A DNA stretch of 64,000 nt. Source: Acephala macrosclerotiorum. Lineage: Eukaryota; Ascomycota; Leotiomycetes; Helotiales; Mollisiaceae. The stretch spans positions 186,001 to 250,000 of the forward strand of contig MU119253.1 in assembly GCA_014904845.1 (NCBI GenBank), in the 5' to 3' direction. Below are positions 12,145 through 23,687 of this stretch, in pieces (position 1 is the first letter of the stretch; every line of letters starts with the position of its first letter). Under the pieces are notes generated by a model. It saw only the letters and a list, made by a program, of their open reading frames with translations, ran no database searches and was not told where the DNA came from. Both the position numbers and the translations under genes were made by a program.

Positions 12145-12637
12145 CTTTGGGATAGATGCTGGAAGTGGGAATTGTGAATCTGGAAAGATCAAAGAAGCGA
12201 TTTTTGAACGTTGGGTAGGAGAGCTACGGTAGCGTGGATTTTAGCGAGCGTAAAGGTTGTGAAGGTGAGCGGCGAGATATTTGAATGTCCTTCAACGAGA
12301 TCTTTTAGAACAGGCGATGCAACTACATTCTGCCTTGCTTCACATTGTCGTTGGTGGGTAGAGGTTGAGCAAGAAGGGAATATGTCTGACGACTCGGGTT
12401 CCCCCAAGCCAGGAGCCCAGTCAGGCGGGAGGTCAAAGAGTTTCATTCCATTTTTACTAAAAGACTACGTTCGACGCGCTTGCAATTGAAAGCTGATCGA
12501 ATCTAGTACAGAAGCGTAAGAACTTCTAAATTGATATTGTGCTGGCTTCTCGCCTAGGAGACACATATGTACTGGACGCATCGATTATGAAGTAAGACCG
12601 GGGGCTTTTCGCTTCCGTGTGGTATGCCATCGGAAAG
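12145..12637. other. spacer between paralogues
   Basis: A minus-strand open frame (12446 to 12189) starts with ATG and reads MKLFDLPPDWAPGLGEPE, which looks protein-like for about 30 residues and then becomes unconvincing. It may be a 5' exon remnant of the downstream gene or of a third copy. Nothing else is supported. Confidence 0.4.
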
Positions 12638-13694
12638 TTACTCCAAGGAGGTCTCGAGGAGGCGTTTCGTCTGTGTGTGAAGAAAATCTTGGTAATGTTG
12701 CTCTCGAAGCTCGTTGTTCTTGCGGGCCTCCTCGAGCAACTCCTGGCGGAGATCTTCGCGTGCTCGTCCCCAGAATTCCTCAGGACTCATTGTTCCTCCA
12801 GTGTCCTTGTCCAAGACGTAGCCTCCAAGTTCGCGACAACTTCGATGTAACTCCAATTGCCCTCTTTCCATATATTCTGCCAAGCGTTGGTCAAGAGTCT
12901 TGTACCCAGGCGTATTGTATTGAGCGAAGAAGGCATCAATGTATGGTCCAGTTCTGGAACGAGCGTGCTCTCCTTTAGCAACCTTGCCATATTCGACGAG
13001 GAAGTTGTAGGCTTCAGAGGCACCAGGTGTTGCTGCATGCAAGGACCCGGCGTACGTGCGTGCTTGAACCCATACCAAGAATGTTGTGACTTCAAAGTCG
13101 CAGTCAACCACGATCTTCACCTTGAACATCTTCTCCACAATCGAAAGTCCAGCTCGACCTCTATGAAATATGTATTGGTGCAAGCCTCGAGGAAGCTCAA
13201 GTGCGAATCCGATCGTTCAATTTTCGTCTTTCCACGGCCAATGAGCTTAGGCTTTGGGTCGACTCTGGTCTTGCCGAGCGGGTGTTTGAGGCTGAGTGTC
13301 ATTCAATAGCTTCTGATAGATGGACTGAATGGGCGGTAGGGAAAGGCTCTCGAAGGCGGCACACATAAAACAGTAGTCTTTTAGTCGATCTGGCTCTGGG
13401 ACCCGATGATATATCAAGCCTACCCGATGATTACTCAAGTTGCTTAGTAGAAAGACGAGGAATATACGTACAAGCATGTTCGCAGAGTGCTGCTTCCTGG
13501 CGCCAGTCGTACCATTCCACGAGCCTACTGGTATTTGGTGGCCATTCATATTCGTGTTGGATGAGATAATTATCCACACCCGTGTCGATTTCTCGGATGA
13601 TATGGTCAGTTGCGTAATAATCAAACACTTTACGACTGTACCATTTATCTGTCAAGCCAGGCGATACTGGCCACAGCAAATGGGGCTGAACCAT
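12638..13694 (-). CDS. hypothetical protein, second paralogue; structure unresolved or broken
   Basis: ATG 13694 (MVQPHLLWPVSPGLTDK) opens exon 13694-13472. Splicing GTACGT...GGGTAG to 13419 continues frame through LIYHRVPEPDRLKDYCFM to about 13300. From about 13230 to 12638 a different frame is clearly coding: ALELPRGLHQYIFHRGR, VEKMFKVKIVVDCDFE, ARTYAGSLHAATPGASE and a helical C-terminus. In between, a third frame also looks coding. I cannot find a consensus intron that joins them, so either one non-canonical intron (near 13195-13254) or two frameshifts are present. It shares motif order with the 190-aa upstream neighbour but has a longer central region. Function unknown. Confidence 0.5.
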
Positions 13695-14192
13695 CTTGGA
13701 ATTTGAGGCTGATGGTGTTGCTGATGAAAGCTTCCGCAAGATCTAGAAAAAAAATATTTCCGACGCGTCTAGTTTGCTAGCGTGATATGGAGCTACGCGA
13801 GCGTCGAAGTGTAAAGATGAAGCAGTCTTTTTTCCATTTTACATGATGTTATGATATGATTTTGAATGTCACATATATATCAGAACACCCAAGTAATCAA
13901 GACACTAAAATACGCCTTATTTAGGTTATGTAGAAAGACTCAATGGAGGTGTTTTGCAAATATTGTATATACTATAAACAAGCTGAAACCCCTGACGTGT
14001 TCCTCGAATACTAAATCGGCCCAGACCGTCTACAAGAGAGCCACCTTTGGAATATTCTACTTACAAAAATAACAATCTTTCAGGGATTTATTAGACATAG
14101 ATGTGTGCTCGACATGTCAAACAAGACACGTTCAACTTAATTAAGAAGAACACAACCACTACCAACCGATGCCACTCCATCTAAGCATTCGA
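13695..14192. other. intergenic
   Basis: Moderately AT-rich, with only short unrecognised frames on both strands. It likely includes the promoter of the downstream minus-strand paralogue and the 3' end of the minus-strand gene that follows. No repeat identified. Confidence 0.5.
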
Positions 14193-14630
14193 TCATTGTT
14201 CTTCCTTCTCCTCTCCTTCCAGCCATCTTGTTAGTATGGGCGTGTAATTGTTCAAAAACTGGTGCTTGTTCAACTCGCGCCTAGCCTTAGCTTCTTTAGC
14301 ATTCTTCGAGGCTTCTCTCATGGCCTTGAGGTTGTATTCGGTTGGTGGGGTGGTTTTTTTTGGCTTAGACTTCTTGCCTTTCTGCTTTTTCTGCTTCTTC
14401 CGGGAACCTTCGCTTTGCTTGTTTGGAGAATCGGAGAGGGGGCGCTTCTTCGTCTCGGGAACTCTTGGCGTGGTATTGATACTGGTCCGAAGATAAACCT
14501 GGGGTTCAACCATACTCATTCCGAATTGAGCAGCTATCTTTGGTATCTGAAAATCCTTCCTAGTCGGTGTATGATTGACGGTTGTCAAAGCCGCTGAGGT
14601 CGGAGGGCGAGATTCGAGGAGATGCTCCAT
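14193..14630 (-). CDS. hypothetical basic protein with nuclear-type lysine tracts
   Basis: Single exon of 145 aa from ATG 14630 (MEHLLESRPPTSAAL). The centre is a long lysine/arginine tract (SRKKQKKQKGKKSKPKK) typical of nuclear or nucleolar localisation. After it comes a helix-forming charged segment (LKAMREASKNAKEAKARREL) and an acidic tail. No catalytic or DNA-binding domain is recognised. Its 5' side abuts an AT-rich island, a setting common for lineage-specific fungal genes. It could be a young or decaying gene. Confidence 0.45.
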   Translation of the reverse strand: MEHLLESRPPTSAALTTVNHTPTRKDFQIPKIAAQFGMSMVEPQVYLRTSINTTPRVPETKKRPLSDSPNKQSEGSRKKQKKQKGKKSKPKKTTPPTEYNLKAMREASKNAKEAKARRELNKHQFLNNYTPILTRWLEGEEKEEQ

Positions 14631-15418
14631 CTCGGTAAAAGTTAAAGTGGTTGATAACTCAATCAATTAATTATCAGCTAGCCAAAAACCGATCGCTGAC
14701 TGATTACATTAAGCTGATTGGCTTGTAAACCGTTTATAGGCTAAAAATAAAGATGTAAATACATTCAAAATTTGTAAAATTTAAATTTGAAGTTATTAAT
14801 ATAAGATTAAATAATTAAGATTTTTTTTAAACGATTAAAAAATATATTATAATTAATGTCTTTTAATATAGGTTTATAAGTATTTTTATACAATTTAATT
14901 ATATATATAATTTTATAAAAAAGTTTATATAAAATAAAGTAAACAATATTCAGTAATTAGTCGAATATTACGTTACAAAAGAAGTTCCAATATAGTCCGA
15001 TTATACCTTGCGAGCTTTTCAAGTATTGCCGCTAATAAGAGGTGCTAAGGCTGTAGTCTAGATCAAGCCCGGCTATTGGCCTACTATTGATAGCGTGAGC
15101 ATAGTGTATCAAAAGCGTAAAGGAGAGTGGGCATCTAAGGCATTTCGGTTCCGAAGCCGCTGCTGCTGAGAAGGTTTCTGCGTATTTGAAGGCAGATTAA
15201 GGACTGGCTCTTGAGATACAGAAGATGGAGGTTATGTTGAGAATGAATACAACGCGAACGTCTCATTTGATATGTTGGCTGCGAGGCATGAGGCCCGCCA
15301 CGTCACTCGACGGGAAACCTGCTGTACGACCATACGCAACATCTACGGTTATTGAAGAGTTGATCTCGTGTTTATTTTAGAAAGTCGCAAAACGATTCTT
15401 GGAACCGACATGAAATAC
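14631..15418. repeat. gene-free stretch with AT-rich island (about 14740-14990)
   Basis: Bases about 14740-14990 are almost pure A/T with homopolymer runs and no open frame. The flanking 400 bp to the right is of normal composition without a gene. Such islands in Pezizomycotina are usually transposon relics heavily mutated by RIP, but no element can be named here. Two similar islands lie at about 39540-39860 and 43810-44150. Confidence 0.65.
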
Positions 15419-17492
15419 TCATACAATCTTGAACATAGCCACCTCTGCCTCGTCTTGCAGCTTAGGTGACGGCGACCAAATCCACGCTACACCGACTCTT
15501 TCATACAAGTTTTTCTGTCCGTCTAAACGCACCAAAAGCAATCCAAAGTGCTTCTTCTCATCCTTACCAAGGACTAACCATCGTATCTCCTTTGCGTCAT
15601 ACGGAGGCGCAGACATCCCGATCGGCAGAGGAGTGAAAGCGATGTCTGGCTCAACACGAACTTCCTGTTCGTGCCCTTCGAAGTGAAGGAGGAGTGTACT
15701 CTCAATCTTGTCTATCATAGTCATCTGGGTTTCGATTTCGGCTGTGCAAGGTATTAAAAATGCTGCTTCTAATACGATATATCCTCCCTCTTCAACGGCA
15801 CCAAATTGATTCTTCCCCTGGGTGCGAACACACGTATCAACGATAGCTAGTCGATGATCTTGCCGTATCGACTGAGTAAATGCATAGGTCACTCGAACTC
15901 CTTGATGCGCATTTGTGGGTGAGGTTAGATTGTCCAGAGATGCCCAGGACCACGTTGGCGCTCGGTATGGAAGCCCTCTGAAAGCTTTATGGCCATCAGC
16001 CAGCATCCACGGCAGGGATCTCAAAAGATGGCTACCCCATAATCCTGCCAAGTAATCGCATCGAAGTTCTGCCTGGAATTTTTGAGCGATACCAGCAAGT
16101 GCTGGAAGTTTATCTGAAGCATGGCTAAGATTCAAACCCGAGTACTGTCGTACGACCGCCTGCCACTGTTCTTCTATGTCTCCAGAAACGCCTCCAGATG
16201 CATCTGGTCGGAAACTTGTGGCTTTCTCACGGTCGAGGCTGCCACATTCACATCTTGACGAAGAAATACACTCCCAGAGCATTTCTGTTCCATGAAAGTG
16301 GACAGTGCGAGGTGCAAGAATGCGCTCCTGGTAGACCCACGCTCGAGATATCTTTGTACTTCTATCAGCTTTATGTCCATTCCCTTTTGTGGAACAATAA
16401 CTACTCACTAGAGGAGAAAACCTGGAGAACCACGAAGACCCTTTTCTATCCAGATCACTGTGCCCTGGCCTCAGTAGAAGTCGCGCGTAAATATAGTTGG
16501 ACCCCAAGTAGGGCCTGGCGATCTTGTGCGATCCAACGGTCAATGGAGATGGGACGTCGTGAAGTGAGGTTGATCTTTCTTTAAAACATCCCCCGCTACC
16601 CTCTGTGGAGCTTGTGGCAGCAATATTCAGATACGATTGTGAATAAACAGATCCCATTTTGCTAGCCTCGATCTCCCAATCCGCCTTGTCAAGTTGTATG
16701 ATGCATAATGAATCAATCCACAAGTATCTGATACCGAGATTTCGGGTCAAAGATACAGCGTCTTGGAAGGTCTTGGTGAGATCCTCAAGATCGATGCCGG
16801 CTATCCTTTCTTTAATGGTTTCTTGGGTAGTTGTGATGAGTTGTGACGGTCCCCAGCAATGGCTGAGAGTCATGTAAATGCCTTTACTTCCCCCAGTCTC
16901 GAATAATCTGATTGGATCCTGTGGCATTGGGTTCTCACCCAAATCTAGCACGCGCGTTGGGAGGCCTCTAATTCTTCCACGGTCGCCAGAACATCCGTGG
17001 CTCGTATTACAATCAGAAAGCCAATGCTTCGTTTGGCGGGTCGCCATTTCAACATCGAGCTTTTCTGGCACCAAATTTGCTGGTCCAAAAGCAGTCCATA
17101 GAGCAGGTTGGCCTGTACAAGTTAGCATAACTTTAATCTTCCAGTGGTGGGCTCGGAGGTTGCCATATACCCGCCAGCGTAAAGAACTCTAACCACCTAG
17201 CTCCAGCGCGCTCATGCTCTTTTACACCTACCTCCAAGGGATGTAGAGAACGACAGCGCAGATAAACACAGGTTTCCACCCCAAGCTGTCCTAAAACAAC
17301 CCGAAAGGCTTCAACCCCTTCGTAAACAATCGAGCAAATCTTGCAGCCTCCTAAAGCAGCCTCACGAAGGTCAAAGTACTTTGCAATTCGCTGGTAGCCT
17401 AACCCCGCCCGTAGGGCTTCCCAACGGTCGGCATGGCTGAAGTGGAAGTCATCACACACAAAGCACCCCACATTCATATTTTCTTCGGACAT
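15419..17492 (-). CDS. HET-domain heterokaryon incompatibility protein
   Basis: Two exons (17492-17171 and 17112-15419) across an intron with GTATAT, branch GCTAAC and TACAG encode 671 aa. The HET domain is found in proteins that trigger cell death after fusion of unlike hyphae. All three diagnostic blocks are present and in order: YMTLSHCWGPSQ, LGIRYLWIDSLCIIQ and SRAWVYQERILAPRTVHF. The N-terminus has a cysteine pair (CFVCDD...GCKICS) common in this family. The C-terminal half is variable and contains PTWSWASLD, also usual. No lesion is seen. Partner and allele specificity cannot be inferred from sequence. It is the only one of three HET loci in this window that appears intact. Confidence 0.93.
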
Positions 17493-18342
17493 TTTATGAT
17501 GTATTAGTGCTCCAGCGCCATCTCAAACAATCAAAGATGGACTTTAGATTGAAGAGTATGGCGTTCGGTGACGTATTCTTTGGGCGCCGTTGAGTCTGAG
17601 CCGGAAGAAAAGACGTTCAAAATTGCAAGAGTATGTGAAATATATAGTTTAGGCTGCCATCGCTGTGGTGTTATTCAACCCTGCGCTTAGTGGTCCTCGT
17701 CGATTTGTTCCGATTCAGAATTGTGGACCGCCTGCAGCAACAATGCAGCCACTTAATTTTCTTCGGGCCCACACCCATGAAGATAGGTTTCACGAAGCGC
17801 TGAAGTTGCAGGCTGAAAACACCATCACCGAATCACTGAACTCTGTGGCTGAACGGGCGGACCAACCTTTCAGTGTTCTGTCGCCCAGCCTGATCCAGGG
17901 ATGCTCGTTATATTGCGCAATATCTCATGTTTCCTTCGATTTCTCCCCAAGGCGGCTTAATGCAATAGACCCTGTTTGATATATATGCGAGCAACACTGC
18001 CCTTGTCCTCGCCTTGAAAAGTGGACGGTCCAAGCTGAGCGACAGAAAAGAACGAAAAACATTTCACCACGAATGTGCAAGTAGGGGCAAACTATTTCCT
18101 CTTATTAATTATTATCTCCTCAGGTCCGGTAGGCCTGAGAACGAATGGATATGATCTTTCCCCTATATTTGCATGTCGAACCGAGCCTCGGATTACTAAA
18201 GAGTGGCTTCGACTTCTCTCCAAAGCTGTACACGACATCATCAGCCCTGATACCTCTCACCACATCCATGCCCCCCAGAGGTGATACGGAACGTAGATTT
18301 CTTTCGGTACCGTGTTATTTCCATATCGTGAGTGCTCGTGAC
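17493..18342. other. intergenic
   Basis: Only unrecognised short frames; one of 104 codons (17665-17979, +) has mildly protein-like composition but no domain, start context or splice partner. The region holds the promoter of the HET gene and the 5' side of the following pseudogene. Confidence 0.45.
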
Positions 18343-19886
18343 ATGATCAAAATGCCACCACAGTCGATCAAGAGTGCAATGATCTCGAAGGCACACTACG
18401 AGCTTGGCCACTTGTTCTGGGGTGGCTCATCCGACAAGCTCACCGAGGAAGTCTTGGACGCGGTCGACACTGCTGTTTGGTGGTCAAAAGTTGGGGACAA
18501 TACAGCGAAATGGATTATTTGGCAACTCGGCAAGCTTCATTTCTGCTCTGACTGTGAGCAAGTCGACGTAACCTCTTGCGATTGACAGGAGAAAGCTAAT
18601 GCAACACCTCGTATTATAGGCGGTCGTCACGCTCACTTTCACAGCCCCGAGCCGGTACATTTAAGACCTCCATGTCACCGGAGATTGACGCCAATTTTCG
18701 AAGAATCTTTGGAAAAGATGCCACAAGACGGAATCAAGACCAGCGTTAGTGGAGTTTTGATCGCTAGTCGCAGCTAAATATCACATCCTACATCTCGACC
18801 CGGAGGCATTCTAGGTCAAGGTCTAACCTCAATTGGAGCATCTCGAGGAGGGGGCATTGTAGGCCGCGGCCAATCACTTGAAAATCGGCACCAAGTTCCT
18901 CTTCAAAATGGCTCGCCTAGTCTGAGATTCAATGTTCTTGGTGGAAATGGGCTAGGTGGCTATGGATACAGTATTCCAGTCCATCCCATGTTCTTGGGGG
19001 TACCCCTGGTAAATTCGGAAGGACTATCTTGGTTCAAAAATAGGGTTGGAGATCCGGATATGACCACTTCTGCGGCTGTACCTCCTCTGAATTACAGCAC
19101 ATTCACTTCTCATATAAATGCCACCAATTGGCCGTCACCCGCTCGCTATTTATCTTATTCTGCCGCCGAAGTGGATACGTCATTCGACTCCAATACACCT
19201 GCAGCCGTCCACGGTAAGTCTACGGTAACCTACACACAGTTACCATTCTCGACGCTAGGATCAATATCAGCAACCAGTTACTACGATCAGGCAAGCACAA
19301 AAGAGACGGAACATTGAAGCCTGATTTGGAGCAGGATATGGACCAGTTACCTTTGAACGATACTTTGGAAAAAAAAGGCACCCGGTCAGCTGCTGCAATG
19401 AATGACGACGAGAATCACGAAGCTTTCAGTATGCCTAGAAACTCTACGAATAAAAAGCCGAGACAGAGCGGAGGCAATACCCAAGCTGAGGTACGAGGCA
19501 AGGTCGAGAACATAGGCTCCTCGGTGACAGAGAAGGACAGCAATGAGGCTAGCGAGGTACTCATTTCCGAAGCTTGGAGGGAGGCGCACCGTCTACAATT
19601 GCGCAAAGAGCTTGAGAAAGAACTTTGAATAAAGCACTCCAAAGAGTTCTTCGAGGATCCTAAAATTCAGAGCGAGTTCTATGCACGTTTCGAGGAGCAA
19701 CAAAAGGAGAAGCTGCAGCGCGATTCCGAGATGAGAAAGGGACCATCTTGTGCCGGAGCAACTACATCTATCATAGAGAACGCAATGGCTAAGGAAGTCA
19801 AGGACGAGCAGGAGGTGGCAGAAGAAAGCTCAGAGAAGGGTTATGGTGAGACTAACGAAGCCCCGCTTTTTAAAGATTGTTCCTAG
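18343..19886 (+). pseudogene. unrecognised family with C-terminal coiled coil, two nonsense codons
   Basis: Blocks join by plausible introns. MPPQSIKSAM and YELGHLFWGGSSDKLTEEVL run to 18553. An intron 18554-18619 (GTGAGC...TATAG) leads to GRHAHFHSPEPVHLRPP. A second intron 19215-19290 joins HG to KHKRDGTLKPDLEQD and accounts for an apparent frame change there. The C-terminus is a charged coiled coil (AWREAHRLQLRKELEKEL, FYARFEEQQKEKLQRD). Two in-frame stops interrupt otherwise continuous coding: TAA at 18775-18777 (one transition from a Gln codon) and TGA at 19626-19628 (one transition from an Arg codon). I do not recognise the family. The 5' end is uncertain, and an upstream in-frame extension exists to 18145. 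Confidence 0.6.
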
Positions 19887-20100
19887 TACGTAGGACTCCT
19901 GCATCGTTTTTCTCGTGATTGATTTCTCTTGTCTGGATGACAATATTGATTTTGTTGGACTGTGAGTCTGTCATTCTATTAGTCTATGATGGGCTGCATC
20001 ACATGGCCCCATAGGTCATGGAAACCTATGGGGAAACCCGCCCCATGGTCCCAATAGGGCGAGTCCTTGTAAAATTTAGACCTCAGCTCCAATTCTGCAG

Positions 20101-21846
20101 GCCAGTGATGGAACCAAGATCGTGGACTCGAATAGCATATACCGTATTGGGAGCATTTCGAAACTTTTCATGGCCTACCTGTTCCTGATTGAAGTAGAAG
20201 ACATCCACTTCAATGATCCGATCACCAATTTCTTGCCTGAGCTGGCTGCTGCCCCGCCATCATCCGCACAGGATGGCTTGAATCTCGTCAATCGGAATAC
20301 TATGACGGCTGGCGAACTTGCAAGTCATTTAAGTGGAGTTCCTCGAGACTGTAAGCCAATGCAATAGAGTCAAGCGATCCTTTCTGACAGAAGACAGATT
20401 TATTTGATTTAGCAGCTGCAAACAATGCCAGTACTCCTGGCACTCCAGGCTGCACAACCACAGGACCTTGTTCAAGAGCAGCAGAGAAGTTAATTTGTGC
20501 CCTTCAATGCTTGACTGACGTTCCCTAAACCTTTTCAAGTTGTTCTTCGCACAGTCCCAGTCTTCCCGACTTCCACGACCCCGGTCTACAGCAATGTGGG
20601 GCACCAGCTCCTTGCATACGCACTCGAAATCATCACCAGCAAATCCTACCAAGAAATGCTCTTCCAAGACCTTGTACAACCTCTCAACCTCACATCAACC
20701 AGCTACATCACACCCAATGACACCTCGAAAGCTGTGATCCCCGGCGCAGCAACAGACTCAGGCTGGAACATCAATTGTGGTGATTTCACCACGTCAGTTC
20801 TTCCCTCACCTTTGCCCTCACTTACCACTAATGCATCACAGAGTAGGAGGCATCTACTCCTCAGCAAACAACCTCGTACTGTTGGGGAAATCAATCCTTT
20901 CATCACAGCTCCTCCCCGCAGACCTCACTCGCTGCTGACTCAAACCCCCCTCCTTCACATCCGATCCCTTCCATTCTCCATCGACACGCCATGGGGGATC
21001 TACCGTCTCCAACCATCCTCTCCCAACGCATCAAGAATCGTAGACTTGTATACCAAGTCCGGAGACATCTCAGCCTATCATTCAAACCTAGTCCTTATTC
21101 TGATTGGGATGTTGGATTCGTGGTTCTTGAGGCTGTGGGAGACCCGGCGGATATGAAGAGGAATTTGATTTCTGATATGATTGCGGAAATATTTCTCCCT
21201 GCTGTTGAGGTGGCTGCTAGGGAGCAGGCTAGCGAGAATTTTAGGGACGGTATGTTGGGGTCAATTCGTCGGTGGTGACACGACTGAGGAGGGAGTTCCG
21301 GGGCTGGGTGTTAAAGAGTGGATTCTTCAGGGGTGGACTATTTCGTTGATGTTTTTCCGAGATTGGGGTATGTGAATCCGAGTGAGGCTTTATCCTTCTG
21401 GATTGCAGGAGGACTGGGAAGGCGGAGATGTGAGTGTCGGATGGAGAGCCGTCTATGAGTCGAACGTCACACAGCCCACGGGCTTGTTCGATGATGGATG
21501 TGCGACCTGGTTCAGCGTTGGCGGTGTGAGAGTGAACAGTGTGGGTAACAATATATCGCGAAATATCGTTTGATAGTCTTGACAGTGCGCACGTCTTCCT
21601 CCGCGGTATGTGCACGACAGTTGCTCCATCAACGAGTAGGTTACTATGTCAATATACCTTGCAACCTCTTCTTGAAATCACCGTGCAACCCTAGTATCTA
21701 ATATAAACAATATGAACGATATATTGTTACCAACACTGAGAGTGAATGGATTTGGGATTGATGATTTCACTTTCACTACTGGAGTGGATGGGAAAGCGAA
21801 GAGCATTTCTCTGAGAGCGTTCAATACTACTTTACAACGAGCTTAA
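20101..21846 (+). pseudogene. beta-lactamase-like serine hydrolase, pseudogene
   Basis: Fragments match secreted fungal beta-lactamase-related proteins (penicillin-binding-protein fold, ARB_00930 type): SxxK motif in YRIGSISKLFMAYLF, YxN motif in TTPVYSNVGHQLLAYALE, GVGGIYSSANNL, then SIDTPWGIYRL, DLYTKSGDISAYHSNLVLI, a distal GLFDDGCATWFSVGG and a C-terminal beta domain ending SLRAFNTTLQRA. The N-terminal signal region was not found. Lesions: TGA at 20936-20938 at an expected Trp, frame changes near 20525, 20960, 21105 and 21250, and a gap near 21575-21730. The pieces are collinear and on one strand, so this is a decayed gene rather than several genes. Substrate of the family is generally unknown. 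Confidence 0.85.
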
Positions 21847-21875
21847 TAGACATACCTGAATAGAAGGATATTCGA

Positions 21876-23048
21876 CTACCCAAACAACTCATCTATGGTC
21901 CCGTTAACCTTCCTCCAAAGCTCCTCGCACGCCTCAATCATGTTCTCACCCAATCGTCCCTTCCTACACAGCTCCACGTTACTCCTCAGCTGGTCAACTT
22001 TCGTTGCACCAAGAATAATTGCATCCCCTTCCCCGAGAGCTGAATGATGCATGATCCACCTCGGGCTAACCTCTGTCGGTGTGGATCCTGCTGCTTCACA
22101 TTTCTTGCAGAATTCGATCATCGCGTTGTGAATTGCTGGCTTATCGAACGTCTCAGGATAGATTGGAAAGCGGCCTGGATCCCAGCGTCCTCCGGAGAGA
22201 GCGGCAGCTTCAGTTGCGCGCGAAACTTTCCCGGTGAGAAATCCACCTGCCAATGGGCTTTGGATACTTAGTTTGATGATCTCAGCAGTTGTAAAAGTGA
22301 CTTACCCATAAGCAAAGATCTTGATGCCATGCTGGCGGAGCAAGGGGTAAAGATCGTCTTCTGAAGTTCGTGTGATGGCATTGTAGTGACCTTGGTAGAT
22401 GGTTGGCTTCACATAATTGTGCTTTTCGCAGATCTCCAGCCACTCTCTCATTCGATCTGTCGAGTAGTTGCAAAGACCAAGCTGTTTGAATGTTCAGCAG
22501 TGTTCGCCTTTCGTTGTTCTGAATGATGGAGAGAGTCTACTGACCTGCTTGAAATGCCCTGCTCGGTAATGCTTATCAAATGCCCTTGCACTCTCCTCAG
22601 CAGGGACCTTCTCATCCGGTACGTGCGAGTACAAGATATTGATTTGATGAACACCTAATAGTTCCAAGCTCTTTTTGACACTTGCGTCAATACCTGCTTC
22701 CGAAAGGCCTGGGTGATGTTAACACAGGAACTTCGAAATCCTTCGTTGTGCTTCCCCACTATCAATTCTTCCTAGAAATCAAGAAATAAACTCACCACCT
22801 TGAGCCAAAATCTTGGTATCCACCACAAATCCCTTCTTTGCCGCTTTACTCTCGCCTAACAGACCCTCCGTCACCCAAGGACTACCTGGTGGGTATGAAG
22901 CGCCAGAATCCAGCTCCAACAAGTCCAATTCTTTCAGAGCCTCAAGGAGTTCGGATGTCTGTTCGCCAGTTACCCAGGTATGAGAGATACTACCTTCGCC
23001 GATGCCGCCGGCGCCAAAGATGAGCTTGACTGGTGAAACTTCCACCAT
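21876..23048 (-). CDS. aldo-keto reductase (AKR7/aflatoxin-aldehyde-reductase-like)
   Basis: Four exons (23048-22796, 22708-22545, 22481-22306, 22257-21876) splice in frame to 324 aa, starting MVEVSPVKLIFGAGGIGEG. Members reduce aldehydes and ketones with NADPH in the cytosol. The barrel is complete: active-site Asp and Tyr in LELDSGASYPPG, Lys in VVDTKILAQGG, His in ILYSHVPDEK, then GLCNYSTDRMREW, KPTIYQGHYNAITR, FAYGPLAGGFLTGK and the cofactor-side motif IILGATKVDQLRSNVE. No lesion is visible. The real substrate is unknown. A perfect 10-bp inverted repeat (23469-23478 with 23491-23500) lies about 420 bp upstream of its start, within what is probably its promoter region. Confidence 0.92.
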
Positions 23049-23687
23049 GTTGATGATTGGAAAATTGAGGTAGTGAATTTATCGTGATGGCGGGGTAATA
23101 GCAGGGTCGTGAAATTGGGACTTGATGATTGATTTGGGGCTCGATGTGGGAAGGATTTGGAAAAGGTCTGAAAATCAAATATATCTCAAACTCTCGATTG
23201 TATTTGAGGGATTGGTAAGTGGGATATTGCTGTCGGACGGTCGGTGCAAGTCAGCAGCCACTTCTGAGTAATCCACATCAACTCTCTGCAAGTCAATAGA
23301 GTCTCGTAAGAAAAAGCTTAATAAAAGAAGGAATGGACGAAACATATATCCACACGTACTCGTAAGCCAGAGTTCCATTGGGAAGCCCGGGGGCGATGAC
23401 GAGCAGGCAAATGGAGAGGAGGTGTGTGCTGACGGCGCGTTCTAGAGATGGTCCCAACGCCAAGCATCCGCTTCAGGGGAGGGGCAACCACCCTGAAGCG
23501 AGCCATTTACACGGACCACTATCAATGAAAGGGTGGTCCTTTACGTGAGATGTCAGCATCTACGGGGTTACGGGGATGAGTATCTGCCGAATGGATTGAG
23601 TGGTTAGAGAGTCGAGATTTCACATTATATATATCAAGCTTTAGTAATACATTATTTGAAAGTCTTTCCAAAATGTTCTCCTTCACC
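23049..23687. other. intergenic; promoter of aldo-keto reductase, 10-bp hairpin
   Basis: Contains CGCTTCAGGG at 23469-23478 and its exact inverse at 23491-23500 around a GGGGAGGGG-containing loop. No gene frame is supported. The hairpin sits between the 3' end of the dead amylase and the reductase start. Confidence 0.45.

Noticed and set aside
19200..19317. Apparent frameshift in the unknown pseudogene
   Set aside because: An intron 19215-19290 (GTAAGT...GATCAG) restores frame, so this is not counted as a lesion.
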